This document shows, in pieces, positions 23,180 through 63,652 of a stretch of DNA of 64,000 nt. Origin of the DNA: Climacteris rufus (taxonomy: Eukaryota > Chordata > Aves > Passeriformes > Climacteridae). Below the pieces are notes generated by a model, which did no database searches, was not told where the DNA came from, and saw only the letters and a list, made by a program, of their open reading frames with translations. How positions within the stretch are numbered: the stretch's first letter is position 1; every line of letters starts with the position of its first letter. A program made the translations under genes and the position numbers. The stretch covers positions 332,090-396,089 of the forward strand of contig VZRZ01005125.1 of the NCBI GenBank assembly GCA_013398175.1, given 5' to 3'.

Positions 23180-25629
23180 GTAAGCCAGCGCCTGCTCACA
23201 CCCTGCTCCTGTCCCTCCTTAGTCCCTTCTGTGCCTCTGAGGGGCGTAACCCCAGCTCACTGCTAGATCGATGCCCTGGTCTGTTGGCAGGTGATGGAGA
23301 TCCTCCAGCACCTGGGTTTCCTGGATTTCTCTAGGAAGCTTACTGGGTGAACAGCTGATTTTCACACAGGATAAATAGTGGCCCAAAAATGTGGATGCCT
23401 TTGGGTAATGGATGTCACTTTGGGAGAGCGTGGTCTGTAATCATGAGGTGTTTTGTGCTGGGCAAGGGGCTGTGTCCCCAGGTAGTCCCCATCACACTGG
23501 CCCTTGGGGTTTTGCTGTGAGGCCCTTGGTCTATGCTTTCCCTGCGTGTGTATTCAGTGCTGCACTGGCCAGCACAGGCTGGATGTTGCTCCATCCTGCT
23601 CTCCCATGGTGCCACAGTCAGGTCTCCCCTTATCCTGGGCCATTCTGCCTTCTAGGATAGGTGGGGCTTTCTCTGGAGCAGTGCTGTGTGGTCAGCACTC
23701 CCTGTGGGAGGCAGATCCCACTGGGTCATCTCCTGCTGAGGAGTGGGCCCCAGGGAGATGCCTGTGGATGTGGTCATGCCTGAGGGTCATGGAGCTCACT
23801 GGGGTCCAGGCAAAGGCCTCTCTTCTCTCCTGATGACTCTTGAGGGGGCCCAGGCATCTCTGGGGTGTGCAAAGCAGGGGAGGACAGGGATGGTGGGGAC
23901 ATTCAGGTGGGGCACCTCAAACCCACTTGCTTGTGCTGCTCAGCCCTGACACAACCCAGCCACATCCCCAGGCTGGCAGCAGTGGGGACAACTGCTGGTG
24001 GTATCCCACTGCTGGTGGCTCTGAGATGTCTGCTGAGACCCTCTCTGTGTTTTCTGTGCCTGCTTTTGGTACTTTTGGTTGGATGAGGAGCTCCCTGTCT
24101 CTGGCTGGAGCTGTGTTGGGTGACATGGAGATCTGTTTGTATTTTGGGTCTCCAGCACATAAAGTGCCATCATGTCCCCACCCAGTGCTGCTCCTCATCA
24201 TCACTGATTCCTTCTTTCTGGCAGGTACCAGATCCACACAGGGCTGCAGCACTCCATCATCCGCCCTCGGCAGCCCAACTGCCTGCCCCTCGACCAGGTC
24301 ACCCTGCCACAGAAGCTGCAGGAAGCCGGCTACTCCACACACATGGTGGGCAAGTGGCACCTTGGCTTCTACAAGAAGGAGTGCCTGCCCACCCGCCGGG
24401 GCTTCGACACCTTCCTGGGCTCCCTGACAGGCAACGTGGATTACTACACCTACGACAACTGCGACGGGCCGGGCGTCTGCGGCTACGACCTGCACGAAGG
24501 GGAAGACGTGGCCTGGGACCAGAGCGGGAAGTATTCCACCTTCCTCTACGCCCAGCGCGTCAGCAAGATCCTGGCATCCCACAGCCCCAGGGAGCCCATC
24601 TTCATCTACGTGGCCTTCCAAGCGGTGCACACACCCCTGCAGTCCCCCAAGGAGTACATCTACCGCTACCGCTCCATGGGCAACGTCGCCCGCCGCAAGT
24701 ACGCGGCCATGGTGACCTGCATGGACGAGGCGGTGAAGAACATCACCTGGGCCCTCAAGAAGTACGGTTATTACGACAACAGCGTGATTGTGTTCTCCAC
24801 GGACAACGGTGGGCAGACCTTCTCCGGGGGAAGCAACTGGCCGCTACGGGGCCGCAAAGGGACGTACTGGGAAGGGGGAGTGCGTGGCATCGGTTTTGTC
24901 CACAGCCCCCTGATCAAGCGCAAGCGTCGGACAAGCTGGGCACTGGTTCACATCACGGACTGGTACCCGACTCTGGTCAGCCTGGCCAGGGGCAACCTGA
25001 GCAATGTCCAGGGCTTGGATGGCTACAATGTCTGGCCTGCCATCAGTGAGGGCAAGGAGTCGCCACGCACTGAAATCCTGCACAACATCGATCCCCTGTA
25101 CAACCACGCCAAGTACGGCTCCTTGGAGGATGGCTTCGGCATCTGGAACACAGCTGTGCAAGCTTCCATCCGGGTTGGGGAGTGGAAGCTCCTCACTGGT
25201 GACCCAGGGTACAGTGACTGGATCCCCCCGCAGACCCTGACCAACTTCCCAGGGAGCTGGTGGAACCTGGAGCGCCTCACCGATGGCCTGAGGAAGTCCG
25301 TGTGGCTTTTCAACATCACCGCCGACCCCTACGAGCGCTACGACCTCTCAGAGCAGCGCCCGGATGTGGTCAGGACCCTCCTGACAAGGTTGGTGCACTA
25401 CAACCGGACGGCCATCCCAGTGCGGTACCCTGCGGAGAACCCCCGCGCTCACCCGGACTTCAACGGCGGCGCCTGGGGACCTTGGGCCAGCGAGGATGAT
25501 GGAGAGGACTGGGAAGGTGGCCGGGAACCCCTGAAAAGTAGGAACAAGAAGAAGAAGAAGTGCAAGATCTGCAAGCTGCGCTCCTTCTTCCGCAAGCTGA
25601 ACACCAGGCTCATGTCCAACCGCATCTGA
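22860..25629 (+). CDS. ARSI: Arylsulfatase I (two coding exons, 574 aa)
   Basis: A sulfatase of the secretory pathway, closest to ARSJ and ARSB, thought to hydrolyse sulfate esters. The natural substrate is uncertain. Coding exons 22860-23179 and 24225-25629 join in phase (AG|G, residue R107) to 574 residues, against 569 in human. Residues 1-22 form a hydrophobic secretion signal. D58 and D59 (LTDDQGYHDVG) are the metal ligands. C96 in CTPSR is the cysteine turned into formylglycine by SUMF1, with R100 beside it. GKWHLG (K150, H152), H242 in HTPLQ and D300-N301 (STDNGGQ) complete the active site. N-glycosylation sequons include NITW, NLS, NIT and NRT. The tail carries a basic KKKKKCKICKLRSFF cluster. 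The start is chosen because ALTGFSLVSLLSFGYLSWDW follows immediately, as in mammals. No frame damage is seen. Confidence 0.97.
23180..24224 (+). other. ARSI: ARSI intron 1
   Basis: 1,045 bp, GTAAGC at the 5' end and TTCTTTCTGGCAG at the 3' end. No repeat or nested gene was recognised in it. Confidence 0.95.
24225..25629 (+). CDS. ARSI: ARSI coding exon 2
   Basis: 1,405 nt to the TGA at 25627-25629. It encodes most of the sulfatase fold and the C-terminal subdomain with conserved WGPWAS and the basic tail. Third codon positions are strongly G/C, typical of this gene in birds. Confidence 0.97.
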
Positions 25630-28600
25630 GGACACTCCCCCAGCATCCACCCGTCCTGGCCAGGATGGAGCTCCAGACTGCAGTGCCATGGGGTGGGAGC
25701 AAGGGAGAAGGACAGATGGGGATATGGCCAGTGCTCCCTTGCTCTGCCTTACTCAAGTTTACCCCAAAACACTCCTCCTTGGCTGGAGTGGTGGCCACAG
25801 GGAGCTGCTCCCGGTGGACGAGGAAGGGCAATGTGGTCTCTGCTGTGGTGCTTGGTGGTGGTGAATGACTGTGCTGAGCTGGGCTGGCCCTGCACAGCCC
25901 CTTCCAAAGAAAGACACCCTTTCCTCAAGGACTCTGCAGCCAATCATGAGCTTTAAGTGTTGGCCATCACAAGGGCAGGAGGAAGCATGGGGATCTCTGC
26001 CTGCAGGTGAACCCTCACCATTTCCCTATATTTACATGCTCCTGGCTCTCAGCCTGCTGCCAGACAGCTGGCACCTTTGCTCTTGCTCTGGGAACTCAAG
26101 GGTCTCGCTCAAACCCAAGACCACGTTGTTTCCCTATTAGACTTCTTTGTGGAGGGATGGACTCCTGACCATGGGTGTTAGACCTGAGACCAACGTGGCT
26201 GGATTAAGTCACTCTGCTGCAAGGACCTCACATGGGGCTATGGCTTCTCCTCTCCACTGGCTTGGGGGGCCAGGAGCAGCCCTGGTGAGGAGCTGTGGCC
26301 ATGGAGGCATGGTTGGATGCAGTCAGAGGGCAGGTGGTTCTCTGTGGCCCCAATTTGGGAGGCAGGTTTGCTCCAGGCTCCGGTGGACTCCACATGGGTC
26401 AGCTACCCAGCAGACCCTTTCACCACAATTCTCCTGGCCAGCCCCCCACGTGCCTGGCTGTAGGCACCCCTGTTCCTCCCCATGCATCCTATGCATCCGA
26501 CCAGCCAACCACCCTGGCTGCCCCTTCCTGGTGCTGGGGCTGTCCCGGTCCCCACATCCCACTGCTGAACCTGGGGCAGAGGGAAGATCTCAAGAAGGTC
26601 TCTGCAGAGGCTGATGTGATGCTCTGTAACTGCAGGACTGGGAAACCACGGTGGAGGACGGGGATGATGGGGATGTCTCTCGCCTGCCAGCACCGCGCCG
26701 CATCCCCTCGCTGCAGATGGGCACTGCTGTTCCAGCAGCGCACGCGTGGGGAGGAAAACACCTCCCCATCATCCGCTGCCGTGGGGAGCCAGCCCATCCG
26801 ACTGCTGGGGGCCAGGGAAGCCAGCAAAGCTCCGGGCCCCCGCGCCTTCGGCGGGGGGCGAGCGCGCATACGTGCGCTCACAGGAGAGCTGGCGAGGATG
26901 AAAGGGGGTAAATAGCTTTAAAATCGCTTTGGATGCATGGTGCATTTCCATTTACACAATGTGTTTTACATTTCTCCCCACAGGTTTCTCTTGGTGCAGC
27001 GTGTGTAGGCGAAGGCCCTGCTGTGAATTTTGAAAATAGTTATTTTTGTCTCTGGAAAATGAGGCCCGTTAGGACTTGTCAGCTCTTGGATGAGCAGTGT
27101 GGGCTTTCTTTTTTTTTTTTTCTTTTCCCCCCTCTCTTTCTCCCTTGCAAAATAACATTCATTTAAAATCTGTCATTGAAAGATGTGACAATTGGCAGCG
27201 TGCACACTGAATACCTTTCAGTGCGCTTTCAAGCCCTGTGTGTGAGAGAGGGATGAGGATGGGAAGAAAATGCAATGACATGTTTGTATTTTTTTTTTCT
27301 TACTCTTAGCTGGATTATTTGGGGGAATTGGGATTTTCTACAGAAACAAAAGAAAAAAAACCAGCTGACAGCAAGGCAGAAGAGAGGAGGCCTCTTCTTG
27401 CAGAGCTGGGAAGGAGTTTGAAAAGCCGGAGTGTGACGGTGTGTGCACCAGTCCTTGCTGCTCTGTGCACGCCCATCACCGTGCCATCCCATCCCGCTGG
27501 CATCCCTGCAGGCACATCCCAAGGACAGGTTTCAGAGGGGGACTCAGCTCCTCCATCAGCCCCATCTCCATCCCCTCTCCCTTAGAGTGTTGCTCCAAGG
27601 GGACTGGTCCCCGTGGTGTCACCCAGGTGGAGGTGAGCCCCAAGAGGATGCTCCACATCCTCAAACTACCTCAGTGGGCCAACCTGGTCCCTTGGGATGT
27701 GCACCACCAGCGGGGCTGCGGCACTGGCTGCCATTTGGCAAAGCCAACTGGTTGCTGAAAATAAAGCAACATTTTGCTGAAGAAGAGGAGGCTGCTGCAG
27801 GCAGAGCCAGAGCCAGGGGAGGGCAGGGGGTGATGCTGCAGGGGCTTGGGAACAAATCTTGGCTAAGGGGGAGTTGGTGCTGGAGAGCAGGGCTGGACGT
27901 GGGGTGGCAACAAGGCTTGGGGAACGGCTTTCATTTCCATATTTATATAAATGCATCCAAGTTTAGTCCTTCTTTTATTTTTTTTCTTCAAAAACGGAAA
28001 TTTCCATGAAAACATGCTCGATTTTTCTCCCCTCACTTTTGCTAATAGCCACATGAAAATGTTCTTCTGGTCTCGCTTCCTTTCCAGTTTTGGATCTGCT
28101 GGGCTGATGCGGGGTTCACAATCAGCCTGGCCACAATGGTGGATCTGTCATCTGTATTTTAATTAAAAGAAGTTGGATTTTGAATCTTTGCAAGAAGAAA
28201 CAGCTGAAGGAAAAATCTTAGTCGCTAAGAAAAGAGAAGTAGGCAGGAGCATCTCTGGGGGCTTGGAGAGTGCAAAGCCTCCAGCCCGAGGACAGCAGTT
28301 GTCCTTCACCACTGATTCCAGCTGTGCTGTGTCTGAACATTGGGCTGGGAAAGGAGATGCAGCTGCTGCCACGTGTTCTCCTCATCACAGCAACATTCAT
28401 TAATGGTCTCTGGTTAAAAATGCAGCAATGTGCCAAAATCCCATGTTTTCAGAGAACTGCAGTCCCTTGGGAGTGTGTGTGCGCTCTGGCTGCCAAGGGG
28501 TTAATGCAGCTGGAGAGATGCTCAGGCGGTGGAGCTCCCCGCACCCGGGAGATGTGTTTTCACAGACAGGCTGAGGCTCCCCTCCTTCCCAACCTCCCTT

Positions 28601-28724
28601 CAAAGCACCAGGCAATCCCCAGGCTGCTCCAAACCCCAGCAGGAGCTCGGCGTAGGATGGGGGCCTGGGGGGGATGGGGCAGGGGGCTACATCTGGGGCC
28701 ATTGGGGATGGAGGGACAGTGGCT
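25630..28724 (+). other. ARSI 3' UTR and intergenic DNA
   Basis: No gene is seen after the ARSI stop. An AATAAA at 27760-27765 is one possible polyadenylation signal, but nothing shows that the transcript reaches it. The 27,090-28,170 stretch is AT-richer than its surroundings. It contains TTTATATAAA (27942-27951) and the kappaB-like palindrome GGAAATTTCC (27996-28005). Confidence 0.45.
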
Positions 28725-28725
28725 G

Positions 28726-28726
28726 N
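28726..28726. other. Single ambiguous base (N)
   Basis: One N inside G-rich sequence at the left side of the GGGATGG-type tandem array. Confidence 0.95.
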
Positions 28727-28734
28727 GGGGAAGG

Positions 28735-29060
28735 GAATAGGCTGGGAATGAATGGAGTTGGGATGGGATGAAATGGGGAGGAGGATGAGAGGAGCATGGG
28801 CTGGGCTGGGGAGGGGAACTCCACCCTGGCTGTTTCCACCCTGCTGGCTGGAGGGAGTGGGAAGGGGATGGGCTGGGAATGAATGGAGTTGGGTTGGGAT
28901 GAAGATGGGGAGGAGGATAAGAGGAGCATGGGGATGGGCTGGGCTGGGGAGGGGAAGGGGATAGGATGCAGATGGGGATGTGGGTGGGATAGAGCTGGGA
29001 TGGGATGGAGATAGGGGTGGGGATAGGATGAGGATGGAATAGGGATGGGATGTGTCAGGC
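28735..29060. repeat. G-rich tandem duplication and GGGATRGGATG minisatellite
   Basis: A block starting GCTGGGAATGAATGGAGTTG at 28741 recurs at 28872, a period of 131 bases. Each copy is followed by GGGGAGGAGGAT(A/G)AGAGGAGCATG. From about 28,960 it passes into irregular GGGATRGGATG-like units. It is entirely non-coding, and the long open frame on the minus strand is only the repeat. Confidence 0.85.
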
Positions 29061-31208
29061 AGGACTGGGGGTACACCAGAGCCTTTCCAGACCCACAGGC
29101 ATCTCAGACCCACAGACCTGAGAGAGGGAAGGGAAGAATCCCAGTATCAGGACTGGGTATGAACATCCCAGCAAACTGCCACTGTGGGAGGTTGGCAGAG
29201 CAACCTGAGCACCTCATGCTCAGGAAAACATGTTCTGCACTTGTGTCCTTTCTCCTGCCAGGGATGTGAGGACATGGTTTTGCAAGTTCCTCTTCACCTA
29301 AAACCAGTACATGACAGCCCCAGGGAGCCACGTGGCACCTGCTTTTTGTCCCCAAGTATCACAGCCAGGTCCACCCGAGGGTCTTTGCCTACTGACCCTG
29401 CTGTCAGGGAGAGAGTGGCACTGAGGACATCCTGTCTCAGCCAAAAGCAGCTTCCTGTGGTCACAGAAGTGGGTGCTGGGGCCTGCAGGGACAGGGCACA
29501 TTTGCAAACACAGCCCTAAATGTAAATCAGCTCTCCTTACCACGGTATTTATAATCTTACCTAAAAATAACCCCACATTCAGCTTCCCAGAGGACAGCAA
29601 CTGAGCATCCCCCAGACCCCAGCTTGCATGTGAAACTGTCCCAGTAATTTTGGGATCTCTGCAATATGTAATTGGCAGCCCTGCTGGTTCGGTGTGCGAG
29701 GCACTGCTGCAAGCCCCATCCCCTGGGAGCAGGGGCACCTGCTGCAGCCCCCCCAGGACACGGGGATCCTTCCTGAGCTGCCCATCCAGTGTGTTTGGGG
29801 TTCGGCATCACACCTTGGGTGCCCACCCTGGGGCAGCCCCACGCCGGGATGCGGAAACTAAAGCTCTGCAGGCAGAGCTGGAGCAGGGTGTGGAGACCAG
29901 GATGCATTTTTGGAGAGGCAGCCCAGTGATGGAGAGGGGCACTGGGGATGAAGGTCTCCATCAGGTGGCCAGACCCGAGCACGGCAGCAGGAGAGCAGCA
30001 TGGCTCCCAAAGCCCTGCAGGAGCAAGTCTTGGGATGGCTGGGAACAGACATATCCTAAGAGTATCCTGAGGCCTCTGGGAGGGGACTGGGACTAATGCT
30101 CTCTACAAGGGCCCCCAGCCCCAGCCAGAGGAGGAAGGTTCCACCCAGAGCTCCTGCTCCCCTTGGATTGTCCCCAGGCAGCCAGTGGGACCACACAGCA
30201 GTTCCTGCTTGGGGAAACATTATCAGCGAAAAACATTATCAGGAAAGCAGAGCGTGTTCAGCACACAGAAGTCTGACACCCCCTTACCCTCAGAGGGAAA
30301 ATGTCGAGGGAAAGGGAAAAAAAAAACTGAATAGAGAGAAGACCAGAGAGGGAGAAACTTTTCCTGGAGAGCTGTGACTCCGCCAGGCAGGAGAACCTGG
30401 GGGAGGGAAGGGGGTTTTGCCATCACCCCCTGCCCGGGTAAGGGGTTTGGGGTTTCAGGGGTGCAGCAGGGGCCCAGGGGGAAGGAAGGGACAGATCCCT
30501 CCTCCTGGCTGCGGGAGCACACAGAGTCACGCGTGTGGGGGGGAGCACGTGTGGCAGTGTGGGGGTGGGCGCAGGGAGGGGGGCAGGTCACATTGCGGCG
30601 CTCACGGGGACACGAACGTTAGCACGGGTGGGAGGGAGGTGGGAGCCACACGGGGGCACAGAGCCGCCCACGGGCATCCACAGGGTCTCCAGAGTGGGGG
30701 GCTCTTCCTCTTGCCCTCCAGCTCCGAGGGGCTGCTGGGGGCTGGCAGCAAAGAGCTGGAGGAGGAGAGCACCCCCACAAACATCCGGATGCACCGGCCC
30801 CCATGGCAGCCCCCTGCTTCCCAGCACAGCCCTGGGGGTGGGGAATGAAACCCCCTTTTGTGTGGGAGGAACGTGGGGAGAAGTTGTGCAGGGACAAAGG
30901 GGCATTTTGGGGACCCTCATGTCCCTGGGGCACAAATGGCACACGTGCATTGTCCTCACCCCAAGTGCAGGTGCCTGGTGTGCTCTGCTCATGCCAGGGC
31001 ATGGCCAGAGTGGGTCTGGAGGTCATCAAGCCTTGGGGACTGTGGCCCCATCCCTGTGACCATCCATGGCTGGAAATCAGGTCCCTGCCCTGCCACCAGG
31101 GATGGAGGGTCCCTTCTGCATGGGCCAGACAGGAGCGGGAGGCTGGATGCAGGGATGCAAGGTGGGGATGAAGGTGGGTAATGGTGCAATTAATGGAAAA
31201 GCCATTAG
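29061..31208. other. Intergenic DNA, no gene seen
   Basis: GC-rich sequence between ARSI and CAMK2A. No exon, RNA gene or known transposon was recognised. Confidence 0.6.
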
Positions 31209-31330
31209 ACCTTTCTCCTCCTCCCCCTCCTCTTCCTCACTCCGCCACTTGCTGTCCTCCTCCACTTCCACCTCCTTTCTTCTCTCCCTCTCCGCTCCTC
31301 CTCTCTCCCCTCTCGAAGATTTCTCCCTAT
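31209..31330. repeat. Polypyrimidine tract
   Basis: About 120 bases almost entirely C and T on the plus strand (CTCCTCCCCCTCC and similar words). It is low-complexity sequence of the kind that can form triplex DNA. Confidence 0.8.
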
Positions 31331-31798
31331 TTTTGTCTGGTTAGAACCTTTTCTTTTCCTTTTAACCCTTTCATGGCATCCTGGAAGGGAACTCAATCCA
31401 TGTCAACTGCCAAAGGCAATGCCCTCCCAGCTGGCACAGGGAGCCCCTTCTGTTGCAGTGAGAGTCCTGCTGCTGCAAAATCATCCACAAACGGGACAAA
31501 AGCTTAGTGGAAAGCTCTTCTGGGGGGGAGGGCAGCAGGTAGAAAGTGCAAGCGATGGTATAGACAGAGGAGGTAATGCTGGATCCCCAGTGGGTGCTGG
31601 TGGGGACTCAGAGGGAAACCCCTTCCGTGAGGCCTTGGACCTCACAACTCCACTTTTGTTGTGCTTTTTGTGCTTCCTTATGTTCAGCACAGCAGAGAGG
31701 CGACTCAGCAACAAAAAGTTCGAGGAGGAGGGGGCCAGACCTTCCTCTTATTCCCACTCTGAAACTGCCCCCTTTCTGCCCTGGCTTGGGCACTGCAG

Positions 31799-31852
31799 GA
31801 ACACAGCACCCCAGGACACAGCAGCCCAGGACACAGCAGCCCAGGACACAGC
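31799..31852. repeat. 15-bp tandem repeat
   Basis: The unit CCCAGGACACAGCAG is repeated about three and a half times. Confidence 0.9.
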
Positions 31853-32254
31853 CTTTTTGCTCCCCTCTAGCTGTGCTTCAGGCCCAGCTGCTTGCCCCAC
31901 TATGGGAAAGACCCTCAGGCTCTGCCCCACGGGAACCCCAGGGCCCTTTGGGGGGACACAGTGGGCGAAGGGGGGAGCAGGGAGCAGCCAGCCCTCCCCT
32001 GCAGAGCGATCGGGGCCAGCCCCCCCGGGGACCCTGGCTGAAGGCGGGACGGTGTGGGGACCTGGGGACCTGCCATGGTTTCTCCAGCTTCTCCTGACAC
32101 ACTTCTGCTCCATCTGCTCCCTCCTGCTGCAGCGTGTCCCTGTCCCACAGCCCCCCAGGGCCCCCAGGAATGCTGCTGCAGGTACCAGCAGGGCCTGTAT
32201 GTTTTTTTGAGGGGGGAAATAAGCAGTTGCTGGGGTGACAGCATCCTCCTGCAG

Positions 32255-32282
32255 CATGGAAACCACGGTTTCCATGGAAACC
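32255..32282. promoter_or_regulatory. CAMK2A: RFX X-box-like overlapping palindromes upstream of CAMK2A
   Basis: Two perfect inverted repeats overlap here: CATGGAAACC-AC-GGTTTCCATG (32255-32276) and GGTTTCCATGGAAACC (32267-32282). The second matches the X-box layout GTTNCC-AT-GGNAAC bound by RFX factors, with T/A in place of the usual G/C at one position of each arm. It lies about 420 bp before the CAMK2A start codon. Confidence 0.55.
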
Positions 32283-32447
32283 CTTTTTGCCCCAATTATT
32301 TTACCACAGCCACAGTCTTTATTTTGCCTTTAATAATTGTATTTTAGATATCCTCTGTCTGCAGCAGGTGGGTGACCCCCGGGCAGCCCCCGGGCTGGGT
32401 CCCCAGCACGGCCCGGTCCCCTCGGAGGGCGGCAGGTTTGGGAAGCA

Positions 32448-32461
32448 GTTGCCCCGGCAAC
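32448..32461. promoter_or_regulatory. CAMK2A: RFX X-box, strong match
   Basis: GTTGCC-CC-GGCAAC has two perfect consensus half-sites of the RFX X-box (GTNRCC-N0-3-RGYAAC) with a two-base spacer, 240 bp before the CAMK2A ATG. A weaker, half-conserved copy, GTCACCATGGGGAC, follows at 32489-32502. Confidence 0.6.
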
Positions 32462-32566
32462 AGAAACAGGGCGTTTCTGGCAGCGGTGGTCACCATGGGG
32501 ACGGGGATGCTGACGAAGGCTTGTGAAGCTGAGAAGACAAATTGCCCTCATCATTATCTCTGGGCT

Positions 32567-32575
32567 TGTCAATCA
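32567..32575 (-). promoter_or_regulatory. CAMK2A: PBX-MEIS/PREP composite motif
   Basis: TGTCAATCA on the plus strand, TGATTGACA on the minus strand, agrees with nine of ten bases of the PBX-MEIS composite site TGATTGACAG. It lies about 130 bp before the CAMK2A start codon. A TATA-like CTTATTTAC follows at 32586-32594. A transcription start shortly after it is plausible but not shown. Confidence 0.4.
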
Positions 32576-32700
32576 AACATATTCCCTTATTTACTTCAGC
32601 GAGGAGAGAGCCCTGGGAGCACACGGAGAGGGAGGGAGCGAGAGGAGAGCTGCTTGCCCCAAACTCCGCACCGGGGAGGGAGCATTTCCAGCCCCTCGGG

Positions 32701-62173
<29,473 letters not shown>

Positions 62174-63287
62174 AGCGTGGTCCTGCCCGTGTTGGGTTTG
62201 TCACTGACTGACTACCAAGGGGAGACCCCCTCCGACATGTTCACCTACGGGACTTTGGCTGTTGGCTCTGCTGCTTGGTTCCTGCTGGAATAACCCCTCG
62301 CTTCTCACCGCACACACAACAGCCCTGCCAGCGCAGTGCAAGCATCCCATCAAACCCCCCACCCTGCCGGGGTCGTGGCTCTGGGCCCCCTTCCTCTGCA
62401 TGAACCAGAAAAAGAGAAACCATGAACTTAAACCCAAGCATCTGGCTGGTGTACACACCCCCCTTGTCGGCTGCATAGTGTTGGTGGGCCTCCTCACTAC
62501 CCAGCACATCTGAACTGGGCTCAGTCTCATCATCCACCTCCATCCCCACCTCTGCTGGAAGCCCTCCGAGGAAGAGGGGGGCAGTTTTGGGCCGCTCTCT
62601 GCTGCATCCTTCCTGCGTGCTGGTGGATTTTGCTTTGCTGCTATCAACGTCCCCGTCTGCTGCCATGACTCCTGCCTGCTCCTGACCTGAGTTCCTGCTT
62701 CCCAGCAGCCTCGGCCAGGGAACTGCAATTTAATCCATTTGCAAAGTCCATTTTCCACACATGCCTGGGCAAGGAGGGCCATGTTTGGATGGGTGAGTAA
62801 AGACTCTCTGTTTATTTTCCCTTCCCAGCTCAGTCTGGCTCCTTCCTAGGAGAGCAAGTAGGTTTGCACCCTGGCTCCAGGCAGCTGCTGTGCCAAGGGG
62901 GATGCTCTCCCTCCTTCCTCCCTTCTCCCTTTGGAGCAGAGACTGGAGAAGAAAGGAGAAAGACTCTGCTTCCCAGTACCACATCGGCACAGATGGGAGT
63001 TGGGGCTCTCCCATCCGTGCCCTCCTCCTCACCCTCCACCCAGCCTGGATCCTTTGCCCCAGCACCCACCCCTGCTCCCCACATGCAGCACTGGTGTTCC
63101 CCTGCTCCTGACTCCCAGAATGGGACAGGGGCAGCCAAGCTGGCTTGGGGCACAAACCTCCACTGCCCACCTGACTCCTTCCAGCGACAACAAGGAATGC
63201 AAGCTTTAGTGACAAACTGCAGAATCTGATTGTGCTTCGACGAAAACAAACAAGCCTTTAGCTGTCTTCTCCTTTGAGCGCATGCCT

Positions 63288-63293
63288 TTTTAT
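63288..63293 (+). promoter_or_regulatory. CAMK2A: Possible cytoplasmic polyadenylation element (TTTTAT)
   Basis: TTTTAT within TTTTTATAGG in the 3' UTR, the CPEB-binding consensus UUUUAU. Mammalian CAMK2A mRNA is regulated by CPEB at such elements near its poly(A) signal. No poly(A) signal is visible near this one. Confidence 0.3.
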
Positions 63294-63393
63294 AGGGAAA
63301 AAAACCAACCTACCGTGTATTTCGTAACTTGATTTTGAGTATTTGCTGAAATGGATCTTTATGTAATAACTAGAAACATTCAACTGTTTAAGT

Positions 63394-63419
63394 GGGGAGG
63401 GAGGGGGGATTTTCGGGGG
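63394..63419 (+). promoter_or_regulatory. CAMK2A: G-quadruplex motif in CAMK2A 3' UTR
   Basis: GGGG-A-GGG-A-GGGGGG-ATTTTC-GGGGG on the sense strand gives four G-runs of at least three with loops of 1, 1 and 6, which fits the standard quadruplex rule. A G-quadruplex in the mammalian CAMK2A 3' UTR has been linked to neurite targeting of the mRNA. Confidence 0.6.
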
Positions 63420-63559
63420 TTGCTGTTTTTCATTGCGTTTACATTTGAAGTGGGGTTATTCTGCCACGATGCTCCTACCAGGGGTCCCACGGCTGCCAGC
63501 CCCCTCCTTGCACCGTGGTGGCTTGTCCCATTCTGTCCCACAGCATTGGGCGGTGAAAG

Positions 63560-63652
63560 CACCCACCTCCAGGGGCCTCCAGGGGTACCCACCCCCAGGG
63601 GCACCCACCTCCAGGGGCACCCATCCCCAGGGTCACCCACGTCCCCAGGGCA
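63560..63652 (+). repeat. 18-bp minisatellite in CAMK2A 3' UTR
   Basis: About five diverged units of CACCCACCTCCAGGGG (16-18 bases), C-rich with a GGGG run in each unit. Confidence 0.85.

Noticed and set aside
24120..25049. 309-codon frame overlapping ARSI exon 2
   Set aside because: It is a shadow of the strongly G/C-ending ARSI codons in another frame.
28400..29113. 237-codon minus-strand frame rich in proline and serine
   Set aside because: It is a translation of the GGGATGG tandem array.
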